From Betaproteobacteria bacterium (lineage in GTDB: Bacteria; Pseudomonadota; Gammaproteobacteria; Burkholderiales; Rhodocyclaceae): 64,000 nt of DNA. How positions within the stretch are numbered: position 1 is the first letter of the stretch; each line of letters starts with the position of its first letter. Positions 8,952-17,967 of the stretch are shown here, in pieces. The position numbers and the translations under genes are program-made. The stretch covers positions 453,552 through 517,551 of the forward strand of contig JADJBM010000032.1 in the NCBI GenBank assembly GCA_016703785.1, read 5' to 3'. The notes beneath the pieces were generated by a model, which made no database searches, was not told the DNA's origin, and worked only from the letters and a program-made list of their open reading frames with translations.

Positions 8952-9902
8952 ATGGCTTACGACAGCCTGATGGTTTTCACCGGGAACGCCAATCCCAAGT
9001 TGGCTGCGGATGTCGTCAGACGGCTCAACATCTCTCTGGGACGCGCCAAGGTGGGCCGTTTCTCCGATGGCGAGGTGAACGCCGAGATCATGGAGAACGT
9101 GCGCGGCAAGGACTGTTTCATCCTGCAGTCGACCTGCGCGCCGACCAACGACAACCTGATGGAACTGATCATCATGGTTGACGCGCTGAAGCGCTCTTCG
9201 GCCGGACGCGTCACCGCGGCGATTCCCTACATGGGCTACTCCCGCCAGGATCGCCGGTCGCGCTCGGCGCGCGTCGCGATCTCGGCCAAGGTGGTGGCCA
9301 ACATGCTGCAGGCGGTGGGTATCGACCGCATGCTCACGGTCGATCTGCATGCCGACCAGATCCAGGGATTCTTCGACATCCCCGTGGATAACGTTTATGC
9401 GGCACCGATCCTGCTTGGCGACATCTGGAAGAACCAGTACAAGGATCTTCTGGTGGTGTCTCCCGACGTCGGTGGCGTGGTGCGGGCGAGGGCACTGGCC
9501 AAGCGGCTGGAGTCGGATCTGGCCATCATCGACAAGCGACGCCCGAAGGCAAACATGTCCGAGGTGATGAACATCATCGGCGAGGTGGATGGGCGCACCT
9601 GCGTGATCATGGATGACATGGTGGATACTGCGGGCACGCTGTGCAAGGCGGCGCAGGCCCTGAAGGACCATGGCGCGGACAAGGTACTGGCCTACTGCAC
9701 GCACCCCGTGCTGTCGGGCAATGCCGTGGAGCGCATCGGTGAATCGGTGCTGGATGAGTTGGTGGTGACGGACACCATTCCACTGAACGAAGAGGCGCGC
9801 GCCTGCAAGCGCATTCGGCAGATTTCCATTGCCGAACTGCTGGCGGAAACGATGTTGCGCATCAGCAACGAGGAGTCGGTCTCCTCGCTGTTCATGGAGT
9901 AA
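8952..9902 (+). CDS. prs: Ribose-phosphate pyrophosphokinase
   Basis: Makes PRPP from ribose 5-phosphate and ATP; 316 residues. Visible family features are FSDGEVNAEI, the ATP-binding loop YMGYSRQDRRSR, the metal-binding VDLHADQIQGFF and the PRPP loop VIMDDMVDTAGT. It is a class I enzyme by length and motif. PRPP feeds the purine, pyrimidine, NAD (nadA is at 17968), histidine and tryptophan pathways. It is followed by rplY after 49 bp. Confidence 0.97.
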   Translation: MAYDSLMVFTGNANPKLAADVVRRLNISLGRAKVGRFSDGEVNAEIMENVRGKDCFILQSTCAPTNDNLMELIIMVDALKRSSAGRVTAAIPYMGYSRQDRRSRSARVAISAKVVANMLQAVGIDRMLTVDLHADQIQGFFDIPVDNVYAAPILLGDIWKNQYKDLLVVSPDVGGVVRARALAKRLESDLAIIDKRRPKANMSEVMNIIGEVDGRTCVIMDDMVDTAGTLCKAAQALKDHGADKVLAYCTHPVLSGNAVERIGESVLDELVVTDTIPLNEEARACKRIRQISIAELLAETMLRISNEESVSSLFME

Positions 9903-9951
9903 TTTTATCAACCCCTGCCTGGTCGCGGGCGGGTTTAACTGGAGCAAGCAA

Positions 9952-10623
9952 ATGAAAATCGAATTCAACGCAAGCAAACGCGAACTGCAGGGCACCGGAG
10001 CGAGCCGCCGCCTGCGCCGCGCGGGCAAGGTGCCCGGCATCCTCTACGGCGGTGAGACGGCTGCCCAGCCGATCGACGTCGACCACAATGCGCTCTTTCA
10101 CAGACTGAAGCAGGAGGCGTTCCACGCCTCCATCCTGACCATGAATCTGGATGGTCAGAAGCAGCAGGTGCTGCTGCGCGACTACCAGATGCATGCCTAC
10201 AAGCTGCAAGTGCTGCACATCGATTTCCAGCGCGTTTCGGCCGACAGGAAGATCCACATGAAAGTGCCGCTGCACTTCGTCAATGCGGACATCGCTCCTG
10301 GCGTCAAGCTGCAGGGCGGCGTGGTCAGCCACGTCATCAACGAACTCAACGTAACCTGCCTGCCTGCCGACCTGCCGGAATTCATCGAGGTGGACATGAA
10401 GGACGTGGCAGTCGGCCATTCAATCCACGTCAATGACCTCAATCTGCCCAAGGGCGTCGAGCCCGTGCTGCACCAGGGCGAGAACCCTGTCGTAGCCTCC
10501 ATCGTCGTGCCGCGCGGCACGACTGAAGCCGAATTGGCCGTGGCTGAGGAAGCGACTGCCGCCACTGCCGAACCTGCGGCAGCTACTGCTGCGGCGCCGG
10601 CCAAGCAGCCCGAGAAGAAGTAA
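9952..10623 (+). CDS. rplY: 50S ribosomal protein L25 (Ctc/TL5 long form)
   Basis: 223 residues: an N-terminal 5S-rRNA-binding L25 domain (KREL.GTGASRRLRRAGKVPGILYG) plus a C-terminal TL5-type beta domain (PLHFVNADIAPGVKLQGG..) and an alanine-rich low-complexity tail ending in lysines. The ATG at 9952 follows GGAGC. The long form is the general-stress or Ctc type, not the short E. coli L25. The prs-rplY-pth order is conserved. Confidence 0.96.
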   Translation: MKIEFNASKRELQGTGASRRLRRAGKVPGILYGGETAAQPIDVDHNALFHRLKQEAFHASILTMNLDGQKQQVLLRDYQMHAYKLQVLHIDFQRVSADRKIHMKVPLHFVNADIAPGVKLQGGVVSHVINELNVTCLPADLPEFIEVDMKDVAVGHSIHVNDLNLPKGVEPVLHQGENPVVASIVVPRGTTEAELAVAEEATAATAEPAAATAAAPAKQPEKK

Positions 10624-10625
10624 GC

Positions 10626-10656
10626 GCATTTGCGGCGGCGACGCCGCCGCAAATGC
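10626..10656 (+). terminator. Long GC-rich hairpin between rplY and pth
   Basis: A perfect 14-bp inverted repeat, GCATTTGCGGCGGC / GCCGCCGCAAATGC, with the 3-base loop GAC starts 3 bases after the rplY stop. No T-run follows. It ends 11 bases before the pth GTG start, so it could attenuate transcription, stabilise the upstream mRNA, or mask the pth ribosome site. Confidence 0.55.
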
Positions 10657-10667
10657 CCGGCTAGCCT

Positions 10668-11252
10668 GTGGCCGCACCCCGTCTCATCGTCGGCCTGGGC
10701 AACCCGGGCGCCGAATATACCGATACCCGGCATAACGCCGGCTTCTGGCTGTGCGAACGGCTGGCGGCGGCGCTCGGTGCAGAGCTCAAGCGCGAATCCC
10801 GTTTTCACGGCATTGCCGGTCGTACCCGCGAGCAGGTCTGGCTGCTGATGCCGCAAACCTTCATGAACGGCTCCGGACAGTCGGTAGCGGCCCTGGCGCG
10901 GTTTTACCGCATTCCGCCCGCGGACATGGTGGTGCTGCACGACGAGCTTGACCTGTCGCCGGGTTCCCTGCGCCTGAAGTTCGGCGGTGGCCTCGGCGGC
11001 CACAATGGGCTCAAGGACATTGCCGCACACCTGGGTACGCAGGACTTCTGGCGACTGCGCATCGGTGTCGGCCATCCCGGCGACCGCAACCAGGTGGTGG
11101 ACTACGTCCTGAAGAAGCCGCGCCGGGAAGAACGCGAGCTGATCGAGGAGGCGCTGGAACGCGCGCTGACGGCCTGGCCCTTGCTGGCCAAGGGTGAGTA
11201 CCCCGCGGCCACGAACAAGATCAATACGCGGCCGGCACCGCCGGCCGCGTAA
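10668..11252 (+). CDS. pth: Peptidyl-tRNA hydrolase
   Basis: 194-residue enzyme releasing peptides from stalled peptidyl-tRNA. Motifs are IVGLGNPGAEYTDTRHNAGF (catalytic His), PQTFMNGSGQSV (Asn), VVLHDELDLSPG (catalytic Asp) and GGGLGGHNGLKDI. A GTG start at 10668 is used because it gives the family N-terminus. A strong hairpin sits immediately upstream. ychF follows after 21 bp, the usual pth-ychF pair. Confidence 0.96.
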   Translation: MAAPRLIVGLGNPGAEYTDTRHNAGFWLCERLAAALGAELKRESRFHGIAGRTREQVWLLMPQTFMNGSGQSVAALARFYRIPPADMVVLHDELDLSPGSLRLKFGGGLGGHNGLKDIAAHLGTQDFWRLRIGVGHPGDRNQVVDYVLKKPRREERELIEEALERALTAWPLLAKGEYPAATNKINTRPAPPAA

Positions 11253-11273
11253 CAACTGCTTTCGAGGAAAATC

Positions 11274-12368
11274 ATGAGCCTCAAGTGCGGCATCGTCGGC
11301 CTGCCCAACGTCGGCAAGTCCACCCTCTTCAACGCGCTGACCAAGTCGGGCATCGCGGCGGAGAATTATCCCTTTTGCACCATAGAGCCCAATGTCGGCA
11401 TCGTCGAAGTGCCCGATCCGCGCCTTGACGCGCTGTCCGAGATCGTCAAGCCGCAGAAGATCCAGCCGGCCATCGTCGAGTTCGTCGACATCGCCGGCCT
11501 GGTGGCGGGTGCGAGCAAGGGCGAGGGGCTCGGCAACCAGTTCCTCGCCAACATCCGTGAGACCGACGCGATCGTCCATGTCGTTCGCTGTTTCGCTGAC
11601 GAGAACGTTGTGCATGTGGCAGGCAAGGTGGACCCCCTCTCCGACATCGAGGTGATCGACACCGAGCTCGCGCTGGCTGACCTCGCCACCGTCGAGAAGG
11701 CGCTCAATCGCTACACCAAGCAGGCCAAGGCGGGCGGCGACAAGGAAGCCAAGCTGCTCGTCGATGTGCTGGAGAAGTGCCGCGCGCAGCTAAACCAGGC
11801 GAAGCCGGTGCGCGCCCTCGACCTGTCGAAGGAGGAGTGGGGCAACCTGCGGCAGTTCTTCCTGCTCACCGCGAAGCCGGTTCTGTATGCCGCCAACGTC
11901 AAGGAAGGCGGCTTCGAGAACAACCCGCATCTCGACGCCGTGCGCACCCATGCGGCGGAGGAGAACGCCGACGTCGTCGCCATCTGCGCCGCCATCGAGG
12001 CGGAGATCGCAGACCTCGACGATGCGGACAAGCAGATCTTCCTCGCTGACTTGGGCATGGACGAGCCGGGGCTGAACCGCCTGATCCGCACCGCCTATCA
12101 CCTGCTCGGCCTGCAGACCTACTTCACCGCCGGCGTCAAGGAAGTGCGCGCCTGGACCATCCACAAGGGCGACACCGCGCCGCAGGCCGCCGGCGTGATC
12201 CATACCGACTTCGAGCGCGGCTTCATCCGTGCCCAGACCATCGCCTATTCAGACTTCCTAGCCTGCAAGGGGGAACAGGGCGCCAAGGAGGCTGGCAAGA
12301 TGCGGGCGGAGGGCAAGGATTACGTCGTCAAGGATGGCGACGTCCTGAATTTCCTCTTCAACGTCTGA
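11274..12368 (+). CDS. ychF: Ribosome-binding ATPase YchF (Obg family)
   Basis: 364 residues. G1 is GLPNVGKSTLFNAL, G3 is DIAGLVAGASKGEGLGNQFL, and the G4 position reads YAANVKE (NxxE in place of NKxD), which gives YchF its ATP preference. A TGS-like C-terminal domain ends in DGDVLNFLFNV. It is implicated in translation and redox stress responses. It ends 13 bp before the convergent diguanylate cyclase gene. Confidence 0.97.
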   Translation: MSLKCGIVGLPNVGKSTLFNALTKSGIAAENYPFCTIEPNVGIVEVPDPRLDALSEIVKPQKIQPAIVEFVDIAGLVAGASKGEGLGNQFLANIRETDAIVHVVRCFADENVVHVAGKVDPLSDIEVIDTELALADLATVEKALNRYTKQAKAGGDKEAKLLVDVLEKCRAQLNQAKPVRALDLSKEEWGNLRQFFLLTAKPVLYAANVKEGGFENNPHLDAVRTHAAEENADVVAICAAIEAEIADLDDADKQIFLADLGMDEPGLNRLIRTAYHLLGLQTYFTAGVKEVRAWTIHKGDTAPQAAGVIHTDFERGFIRAQTIAYSDFLACKGEQGAKEAGKMRAEGKDYVVKDGDVLNFLFNV

Positions 12369-12381
12369 TTTGCCCTTTGGG

Positions 12382-14283
12382 CTAGGGGGTGTCGGTGCCC
12401 TGCTCGGCGCTGTCGGCGAAACGATAGGTGCCCCCGCCCGCCTGCTTGGCACGGTACATGGCGATGTCGGCCTTCTGCATCAGGACTTCCATGGTTGGGG
12501 CGTGATCGGGGGCATGTGCGATGCCGACCGAAACGCCGAGCCTGTACTGGCGCCCGCCGACCTCGACCGGCTCGCGGATCGCCTCGATGGCCTTCTCGGC
12601 CACCCGTGTAGCGTCTCTGGGATGGGCCATTTCCTGAAGCAGGATGACAAACTCGTCGCCACCCAGGCGGGAGACGGTGTCGATTTCCCGCACGAGGCCA
12701 CGCAAGCGCTGGGCGATGGTGATTAGCACGGCATCGCCTGCCGAATGCCCGTCGGTATCGTTGATGATCTTGAAGTCGTCCAGATCGAGCAGGAGCAGGG
12801 CGACAAGGTGGCCACTGCGCTTGGAAAGCGCAAGCGCCTGTTCCGCGCGGTCGCCGAGCAGGCGCCGGTTGGGCAGGCCCGTCAGCGTGTCGTGATGGGC
12901 GAGATGGCGGAACAGCTCGGCCGCCTCGACGCGTTCGGTGATGTCGGAGCCGATGCCGTGGTAGCCGGCGAAGTCCCCGTGTTCGTCGAAGGCCGGGTTG
13001 CCGCTGATGGAGAACCAGCGCAGTTCGCCGTCAGGCTTGGCCACCTGGTAGGTAAAGTCGCGGAACGGCGCATGCGCCATGAGCGTGTTGCGATGAGACT
13101 GCCATTGCTCGGCGCTCACGCCGCGGATGAAAGAAATCTCCCAGCGGCGCAGGCCGATCACTTTCCCCTCGCTGATGCCGGTCTCTTCGAAGACCTGGCC
13201 GGAGATGCGTGTGAAGCGGAAGTCGCTGTCGATTTCCCAGTACCAGTCCGACCACAACGACAGCAGGTCGCGGAAGCGCTGCTCGCTGGCCTTCAGCGAT
13301 TGCTCGGTGCGCATGCGCTCGCTGATGTCGGTGCCCATCCAGACGACACCCATGTCGAGATTGGACGCATCGATCACGCGGCCGCTGATCTCGGCCCAGA
13401 ATAGCTCGCCGTTCTTGCGGCGCAGCTGCAAAATCTCCTTGTAGGGCTCACCGCGCACGATGGACGTCATGCAGCGCGCCGCGAACGCCCGCCAGTCCTC
13501 GTACGACGGGAACCAGGACCAGGCCGCCTGGCCAATGGCCTCATCCAGCGTGTAGCCGAACAGGTCGCACCATTGGCGGTTGCATTTGGCCAGGTAGTGC
13601 GGCCTGACGAGGCCAATGGCCTCGGTGGCGGAGTCGAAGATGATGGCATGTTCGGCTGCCAGGGCCTCGCTGGTGAAGCGTTCGCGAAAGGTGGCAACCA
13701 AGTTGCGATAAAGGGCGTCGTGTACCGCGACCAGCACGGCGATATAGATCAGCACGCTCCAGCCGGCGGTGGCGATGCTGTCCGACTGGCCGAAGAGCAG
13801 GAAGAATACCGATGGGAAGATCATCGGCGCCATGATGGCGTGGTAGGCAAGGCGTGAGGGCGATAGTGCCGCCGTGCTGCCGAGGCTGACTATGCACACG
13901 GTGAGGACAAGGAAGAGCCGCGGCTGTTCCCCCGTTTGCGGCAGGAGCAGCCAGATGGCCATGCCCCAAAGGAAACCTGCCACCGCTGCCAGGGTGGCGA
14001 ACCCGCGCTCCCAGCGCTGAGCCTGGTCGGCTCGCGGAGTCGCCTTACGGTAGCGCAGCAGCAGAACGATTACCGCGAGCGCGCACAAGAAGGTTGCCGA
14101 CAGCCAGAACACGAGCGCGCCCCGCGCCACAACCGGCCACATGAAGAAGGCGACCAGCAGGGCGACGGCCAGCATGGCGGCGATGGCAACGCGCGCAAGC
14201 TCATAGAGCAGACGCACGCGCTCCGCATGGAGGGCGGCATCCACGCCCGACTGCCAAGTCTCGAGCCGATACGGCTCAGCCAT
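12382..14283 (-). CDS. Membrane diguanylate cyclase with two PAS/PAC modules
   Basis: 633 residues. About six hydrophobic segments occupy residues 25-195. Two PAS/PAC sensor modules follow (about 205-325 and 330-450, each ending in a DISER or DITER PAC motif), then a GGDEF domain (about 460-620). The active-site motif RLGGDEF is intact, and RxxD (REID) stands exactly five residues before GGDEF, so product-inhibition I-site binding is expected. No EAL domain is present. It should make c-di-GMP in response to an unknown membrane or redox cue. It is monocistronic. Confidence 0.92.
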   Translation of the reverse strand: MAEPYRLETWQSGVDAALHAERVRLLYELARVAIAAMLAVALLVAFFMWPVVARGALVFWLSATFLCALAVIVLLLRYRKATPRADQAQRWERGFATLAAVAGFLWGMAIWLLLPQTGEQPRLFLVLTVCIVSLGSTAALSPSRLAYHAIMAPMIFPSVFFLLFGQSDSIATAGWSVLIYIAVLVAVHDALYRNLVATFRERFTSEALAAEHAIIFDSATEAIGLVRPHYLAKCNRQWCDLFGYTLDEAIGQAAWSWFPSYEDWRAFAARCMTSIVRGEPYKEILQLRRKNGELFWAEISGRVIDASNLDMGVVWMGTDISERMRTEQSLKASEQRFRDLLSLWSDWYWEIDSDFRFTRISGQVFEETGISEGKVIGLRRWEISFIRGVSAEQWQSHRNTLMAHAPFRDFTYQVAKPDGELRWFSISGNPAFDEHGDFAGYHGIGSDITERVEAAELFRHLAHHDTLTGLPNRRLLGDRAEQALALSKRSGHLVALLLLDLDDFKIINDTDGHSAGDAVLITIAQRLRGLVREIDTVSRLGGDEFVILLQEMAHPRDATRVAEKAIEAIREPVEVGGRQYRLGVSVGIAHAPDHAPTMEVLMQKADIAMYRAKQAGGGTYRFADSAEQGTDTP

Positions 14284-14415
14284 TTGATCCCCTTTTTTCT
14301 GATTGTTGCGGCGCGATCCTACACGCGCATGTCATGATTCACCGTGACGTGCTTCACGCTTCGCGCCAGCGGTCTAATCTGTCCGACGGGCGGCGAGCTG
14401 CGCTACCATCTGGTC

Positions 14416-15339
14416 ATGAAGCCGGGCATGTCTTCCCTCTCGTGTTATCGCGGCCGTTTCGCACCCTCACCGACGGGCCCCTTGCACTTCGGCTCTCTGG
14501 TGGCGGCGGTCGGCAGCTATCTCGATGCGCGGGCTGCCGGCGGCGAATGGCTGTTGCGCATGGAGGATGTGGACGAGCCACGGTCGATGGCCGGCGCGGC
14601 CGACGCGATCCTCCGCGATTTGGAAAGCCTGGGTTTTGCCTGGGATGGGGAGGTCGCCTATCAGAGCCGGCGCACGGCGCATTACCGGGCGGCGTTCGAG
14701 CGCTTGCGCCTCGACGGCAGTGTTTTCGCCTGTGCCTGCACGCGCCGCGAAGTGGCGGATTCCACACTGGGTCCGGACGCCGCGCCGCGCTATCCGGGCA
14801 CCTGCCGCAACGGCCTGCCGCCGGGGCGGGAAGCGCGCGCCTGGCGGCTCAAGGTCGGACCCGGCATGGTGTGCTTCGACGATGCGCTGCAGGGCCGCGT
14901 CTGCCAGGACCTGGCGGCGGAGGTGGGGGACTTTGTGGTGCTGCGCGCCGACGGCTACTTTGCCTACCAGCTGGCGGTGGTGGTCGACGATGCCGAACAG
15001 GGCGTGACGCATGTCGTGCGCGGCGCCGACCTGCTCGACTCGACGCCGCGCCAGATCTGCCTGCAGCGGCGGCTCGATCTGTCGCAGCCAAACTATCTGC
15101 ATCTGCCGGCAGTGGTCAATGCGGCCGGAGAGAAGTTGTCGAAGCAGACGCGCGCCAGACCGGTTGACGCCATCCATCCTCAGGCATCCCTGGTGGCAGC
15201 ACTAGAATTCCTCGGTCAACTGCCGCCAGCGGATTTGATGGGTGCCGATCTCGAGGATCTGTGGCGCTGGGCGATAATGCACTGGAACCGCAGCCACCTG
15301 CCGCGCTGCCGCATTGCGCAGGCACCGGCCGAATTCTGA
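14416..15339 (+). CDS. gluQ: Glutamyl-Q tRNA(Asp) synthetase
   Basis: 307 residues, a GluRS catalytic domain without the anticodon-binding half. It adds glutamate to queuosine in tRNA-Asp. The HIGH-like motif is FAPSPTGPLHFGS, zinc-ligand cysteines sit in FACACTRRE and TCRNG, and the KMSKS-like motif is EKLSKQTRA. The frame is open upstream, but the family begins shortly before YRGRFAPSPTG, so ATG 14416 (or 14428) is the start. It is followed after 17 bp by a CoA-binding protein gene. Confidence 0.93.
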   Translation: MKPGMSSLSCYRGRFAPSPTGPLHFGSLVAAVGSYLDARAAGGEWLLRMEDVDEPRSMAGAADAILRDLESLGFAWDGEVAYQSRRTAHYRAAFERLRLDGSVFACACTRREVADSTLGPDAAPRYPGTCRNGLPPGREARAWRLKVGPGMVCFDDALQGRVCQDLAAEVGDFVVLRADGYFAYQLAVVVDDAEQGVTHVVRGADLLDSTPRQICLQRRLDLSQPNYLHLPAVVNAAGEKLSKQTRARPVDAIHPQASLVAALEFLGQLPPADLMGADLEDLWRWAIMHWNRSHLPRCRIAQAPAEF

Positions 15340-15356
15340 GCGTGAGGGAGTGACGG

Positions 15357-15851
15357 ATGATCGACGACGTGGCCGGCCTGCGCCGGATATTGATGCAGAA
15401 CTGCACGATTGCAGTGGTGGGCCTCTCCGCCAACTGGTACCGGCCGAGCTTCTTCGCGGCCAAGTACATGCTCGATCACGGCTACACGGTCATTCCCGTC
15501 AATCCCGCCTATGCGGAAGTGCTCGGGCAGAAGTGCTATCCCTCTCTGCGAGAAGTGCCGCAGCAGGTGGATATCGTCGACTGTTTCCGTCGTGCCGAAG
15601 AGATTCCGGCCATCGTGGATGAGGCCGTTGCGATCGGTGCCAAGGTGCTCTGGATGCAGCTCGGCGTGGCCAATCCCGAGGCGGTGCGCAGGGCGGAAGG
15701 CGCCGGCCTGGAAGTCGTCATGGATCGCTGCGTGAAGATCGAGTATGCGCGGCTGTTCGGCGGCTTGAACTGGTTCGGCGTAAATACCGGCATTGTCTCG
15801 GCCACTCGCCCGGCTTGTTCCTGCCTCCGGCAGACCGAACAACGCGATTAG
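15357..15851 (+). CDS. CoA-binding domain protein (YccU type)
   Basis: 164 residues with the Rossmann-like CoA-binding fold: TIAVVGLSANWYRPS near the N-terminus, PVNP after strand two, the DIVDCFRRAEEIP segment and VLWMQLGVANPEA. The family is small, cytosolic and of uncertain function. The C-terminal 20 residues after NTGIVSA look unconserved, so the 3' end may have been altered. It converges on clsB 23 bp away. Confidence 0.85.
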   Translation: MIDDVAGLRRILMQNCTIAVVGLSANWYRPSFFAAKYMLDHGYTVIPVNPAYAEVLGQKCYPSLREVPQQVDIVDCFRRAEEIPAIVDEAVAIGAKVLWMQLGVANPEAVRRAEGAGLEVVMDRCVKIEYARLFGGLNWFGVNTGIVSATRPACSCLRQTEQRD

Positions 15852-15874
15852 TACCCCAGAAACAAAAGCGGGCA

Positions 15875-17035
15875 CTAGTGCCGCCCCCCGTAACCGGCGA
15901 TGCCAATCATCAGTCGCACCACGCCGTAGGCCATCCAGCTCGTCAGGCGGTGCAGCCAGGACTTGCGCCGCCAGTCCTCGCGCCGCAACTCGCGTGCGCC
16001 GGCCTGCATCGCTGCATCCAGGCTGGCGCGCAGTTCGGTGGCGAAGACAGGGTCGCTGACGGCGATGTTCGCCTCACGCGCCAGGAGCAGACTGAAGGGG
16101 TCGATGTTGCTCGATCCGACGGTGGCCCAGCTCCCGTCCACGACGGCGACCTTGGCGTGCAGGAAGCTCCGGTGGTATTCGAAGATGCGGACACCTCCTT
16201 CGAGCAGAGCGCCGTAGAGTGCCTGGGTAGCGTAGTGCTGCAAGGCATACTCGACCCGGCCCTGCAGCAGGACAATGATGCGCACGCCGCGGCCGGCTGC
16301 TTCCATGAGGGCGCGGCGGAAACGCAGGCCGGGCAGGAAATAGGCGTTGGCCAGGATGATTTCCTCGCGCGCCTTTTCGATCGCTTCCAGGTAGGCCTCC
16401 TCGATATCGCGGCGATGCCGCAGGTTGTCGCGGACGAGGAAGGCGGCGCGCATCGTGCCGCGCGGTTCGGCAACTGTGGCGGCCGCCGGTGGCTGGCGCA
16501 GGCGGCGCCGGAAGCCCGCCCAGGCGACCAATCCCCAAAGCTGGCGTACCGAGGCATGAATGGGCGCGAGCAACGGGCCTTCGATCCGCACCGCGTAGTC
16601 GTAGCGCGGTGTTTCCGGATGCAGAGCGCCGAGGTCGTCGATGATGTTGATGCCGCCGACGAAGGCGGCCCGCCCATCTGCCACTGCCAGCTTGCGGTGC
16701 AGGCGGCGCAGGCGATGGCGGCGAAGGCGGAAGCGGGCGATTTCCGGCCGGTAGATGAGCACCTGTACGCCCGCCGCTTCCAGCAACGGCCGGAGTGAGC
16801 CTGCAAAGTCCGGTGCGCCGAAGCCGTCGACCAATACCCGCACGGTGACGCCTCGTTGTGCGGCGCGGCAGAGCGCAGCGGCCACCATGCGGCCGGTAGT
16901 GTCGGCCTCGAAGATATAGGTTTCCAGAAGGAATTCCCGCTGCGCTGCATCGATTGCCGCAAGCAGCGCCGGAAAATAGACGCTGCCTGTCTCGAGGAGC
17001 GTGATGGCGTTGCCGGGCTGGAACTCGGCTTTCAT
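15875..17035 (-). CDS. clsB: Cardiolipin synthase B-type phospholipase D family enzyme
   Basis: 386 residues with two HKD catalytic motifs: HRKLAVADG followed by AFVGGINI (about residue 115) and HAKVAVVDG followed by TVGSSNID (about 295). It lacks the N-terminal transmembrane pair of ClsA, as expected for ClsB. It joins phosphatidyl groups to make cardiolipin at the inner membrane. The gene order nadA - EEP phosphatase - clsB on one strand recalls the ybhP-ybhO (EEP-clsB) pair of E. coli. Confidence 0.9.
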   Translation of the reverse strand: MKAEFQPGNAITLLETGSVYFPALLAAIDAAQREFLLETYIFEADTTGRMVAAALCRAAQRGVTVRVLVDGFGAPDFAGSLRPLLEAAGVQVLIYRPEIARFRLRRHRLRRLHRKLAVADGRAAFVGGINIIDDLGALHPETPRYDYAVRIEGPLLAPIHASVRQLWGLVAWAGFRRRLRQPPAAATVAEPRGTMRAAFLVRDNLRHRRDIEEAYLEAIEKAREEIILANAYFLPGLRFRRALMEAAGRGVRIIVLLQGRVEYALQHYATQALYGALLEGGVRIFEYHRSFLHAKVAVVDGSWATVGSSNIDPFSLLLAREANIAVSDPVFATELRASLDAAMQAGARELRREDWRRKSWLHRLTSWMAYGVVRLMIGIAGYGGRH

Positions 17036-17152
17036 GGCATCCGCCGTGTTGCATCAAGGATAGCAGCCGCCCCCTTGCGGGGCAGCGAACGAACACTGGC
17101 ACCAGCCTTTGCGTCTATGGTGTGGGTGCGGGGGCCGTCCATCGGCCGCAGC

Positions 17153-17965
17153 TTACGCGATCTGGATATGCGCCGACAGGGCGGCGTGATCGGATATCTT
17201 CGACCACGGTGCGCCGAAATGCACCTCGGAGCGCTCGATGGCGAAGCCGCGCACATAGATGCGGTCAAGGCGGAACATCGGCAGCTTGGCGGGAAAGCTG
17301 CGCGCCGGCCGTCCGTTGGCGCCGCCGAACACTTCCAGCATGCCGAGGCGTTCGGCGATGAGGTTGCCGGCGCGGTTGTGCCAGTCGTTGAAGTCGCCGG
17401 CGATGATCAGCGGCGTGTCGCCGGGACTGACTTCCTCCAGGTGCTCGGCCAGTGAGATCATCTGGCGCCGCCGCGCCGCCGCCGTGAGTCCCAGATGCAC
17501 GCAGACGCAATGCAGCGGCACCTGCCAGCCGGGCACATCCACCACCGTGTGCAGCATGCCGCGCCGCTCGAATTTCAGTTCCGAGATGTCCTCGTTGTGC
17601 GAGGACAGGATGGGGAAGCGCGAGAGGATGGCGTTGCCGTGATGACCGTGGTCGTAAATGGCATTGCCACCGTAGGCCGTGTCCGGCCAGACGCCCTCGG
17701 CGAGGAAGTCGTGCTGGCCCTCCGCCGGCCAGTCGTGGTGCCGCTCGGCATGGCCGGCGTGCAGTCCCTGCACTTCCTGCAGGAAGACGATGTCCGGATC
17801 GAGGCCGTGCAGGCGCTGGCGCAATTCGTGGATCATCATGCGCGCCTTGAACTGCGAGAAGCCCTTGTGGATGTTGTAGGTGCAGACATGCAGGCGCTGC
17901 ACAGGCGCGCGTCCAGGCGAGTCGCCGGCCGGTCTGGCCTTGCGGGTGACGGCGGGCTTGACCAC
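17153..17965 (-). CDS. Endonuclease/exonuclease/phosphatase (EEP) family protein, YbhP-like
   Basis: 270 residues of the DNase I-like fold. Catalytic signatures are TYNIHKG, FLQEVQG (metal-binding Glu), HLGLTAAARR, GDFNDW and the terminal SDHAALSA (catalytic SDH). A GTG start at 17965 lies 2 bp after the nadA stop, so the two are co-transcribed. Its pairing with clsB suggests phospholipid-linked chemistry rather than DNA repair, as proposed for E. coli YbhP. The substrate is unknown. Confidence 0.87.
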   Translation of the reverse strand: MVKPAVTRKARPAGDSPGRAPVQRLHVCTYNIHKGFSQFKARMMIHELRQRLHGLDPDIVFLQEVQGLHAGHAERHHDWPAEGQHDFLAEGVWPDTAYGGNAIYDHGHHGNAILSRFPILSSHNEDISELKFERRGMLHTVVDVPGWQVPLHCVCVHLGLTAAARRRQMISLAEHLEEVSPGDTPLIIAGDFNDWHNRAGNLIAERLGMLEVFGGANGRPARSFPAKLPMFRLDRIYVRGFAIERSEVHFGAPWSKISDHAALSAHIQIA

Positions 17966-17967
17966 GG

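Noticed and set aside
8598..10040. 480-residue minus-strand open frame
   Set aside because: It lies antisense to ispE, the tRNA, prs and rplY, all firmly identified, and has no domain pattern; it is a high-GC shadow frame.
10197..11615. 472-residue minus-strand open frame
   Set aside because: Antisense to rplY, pth and ychF; composition is that of a complementary-strand reading.
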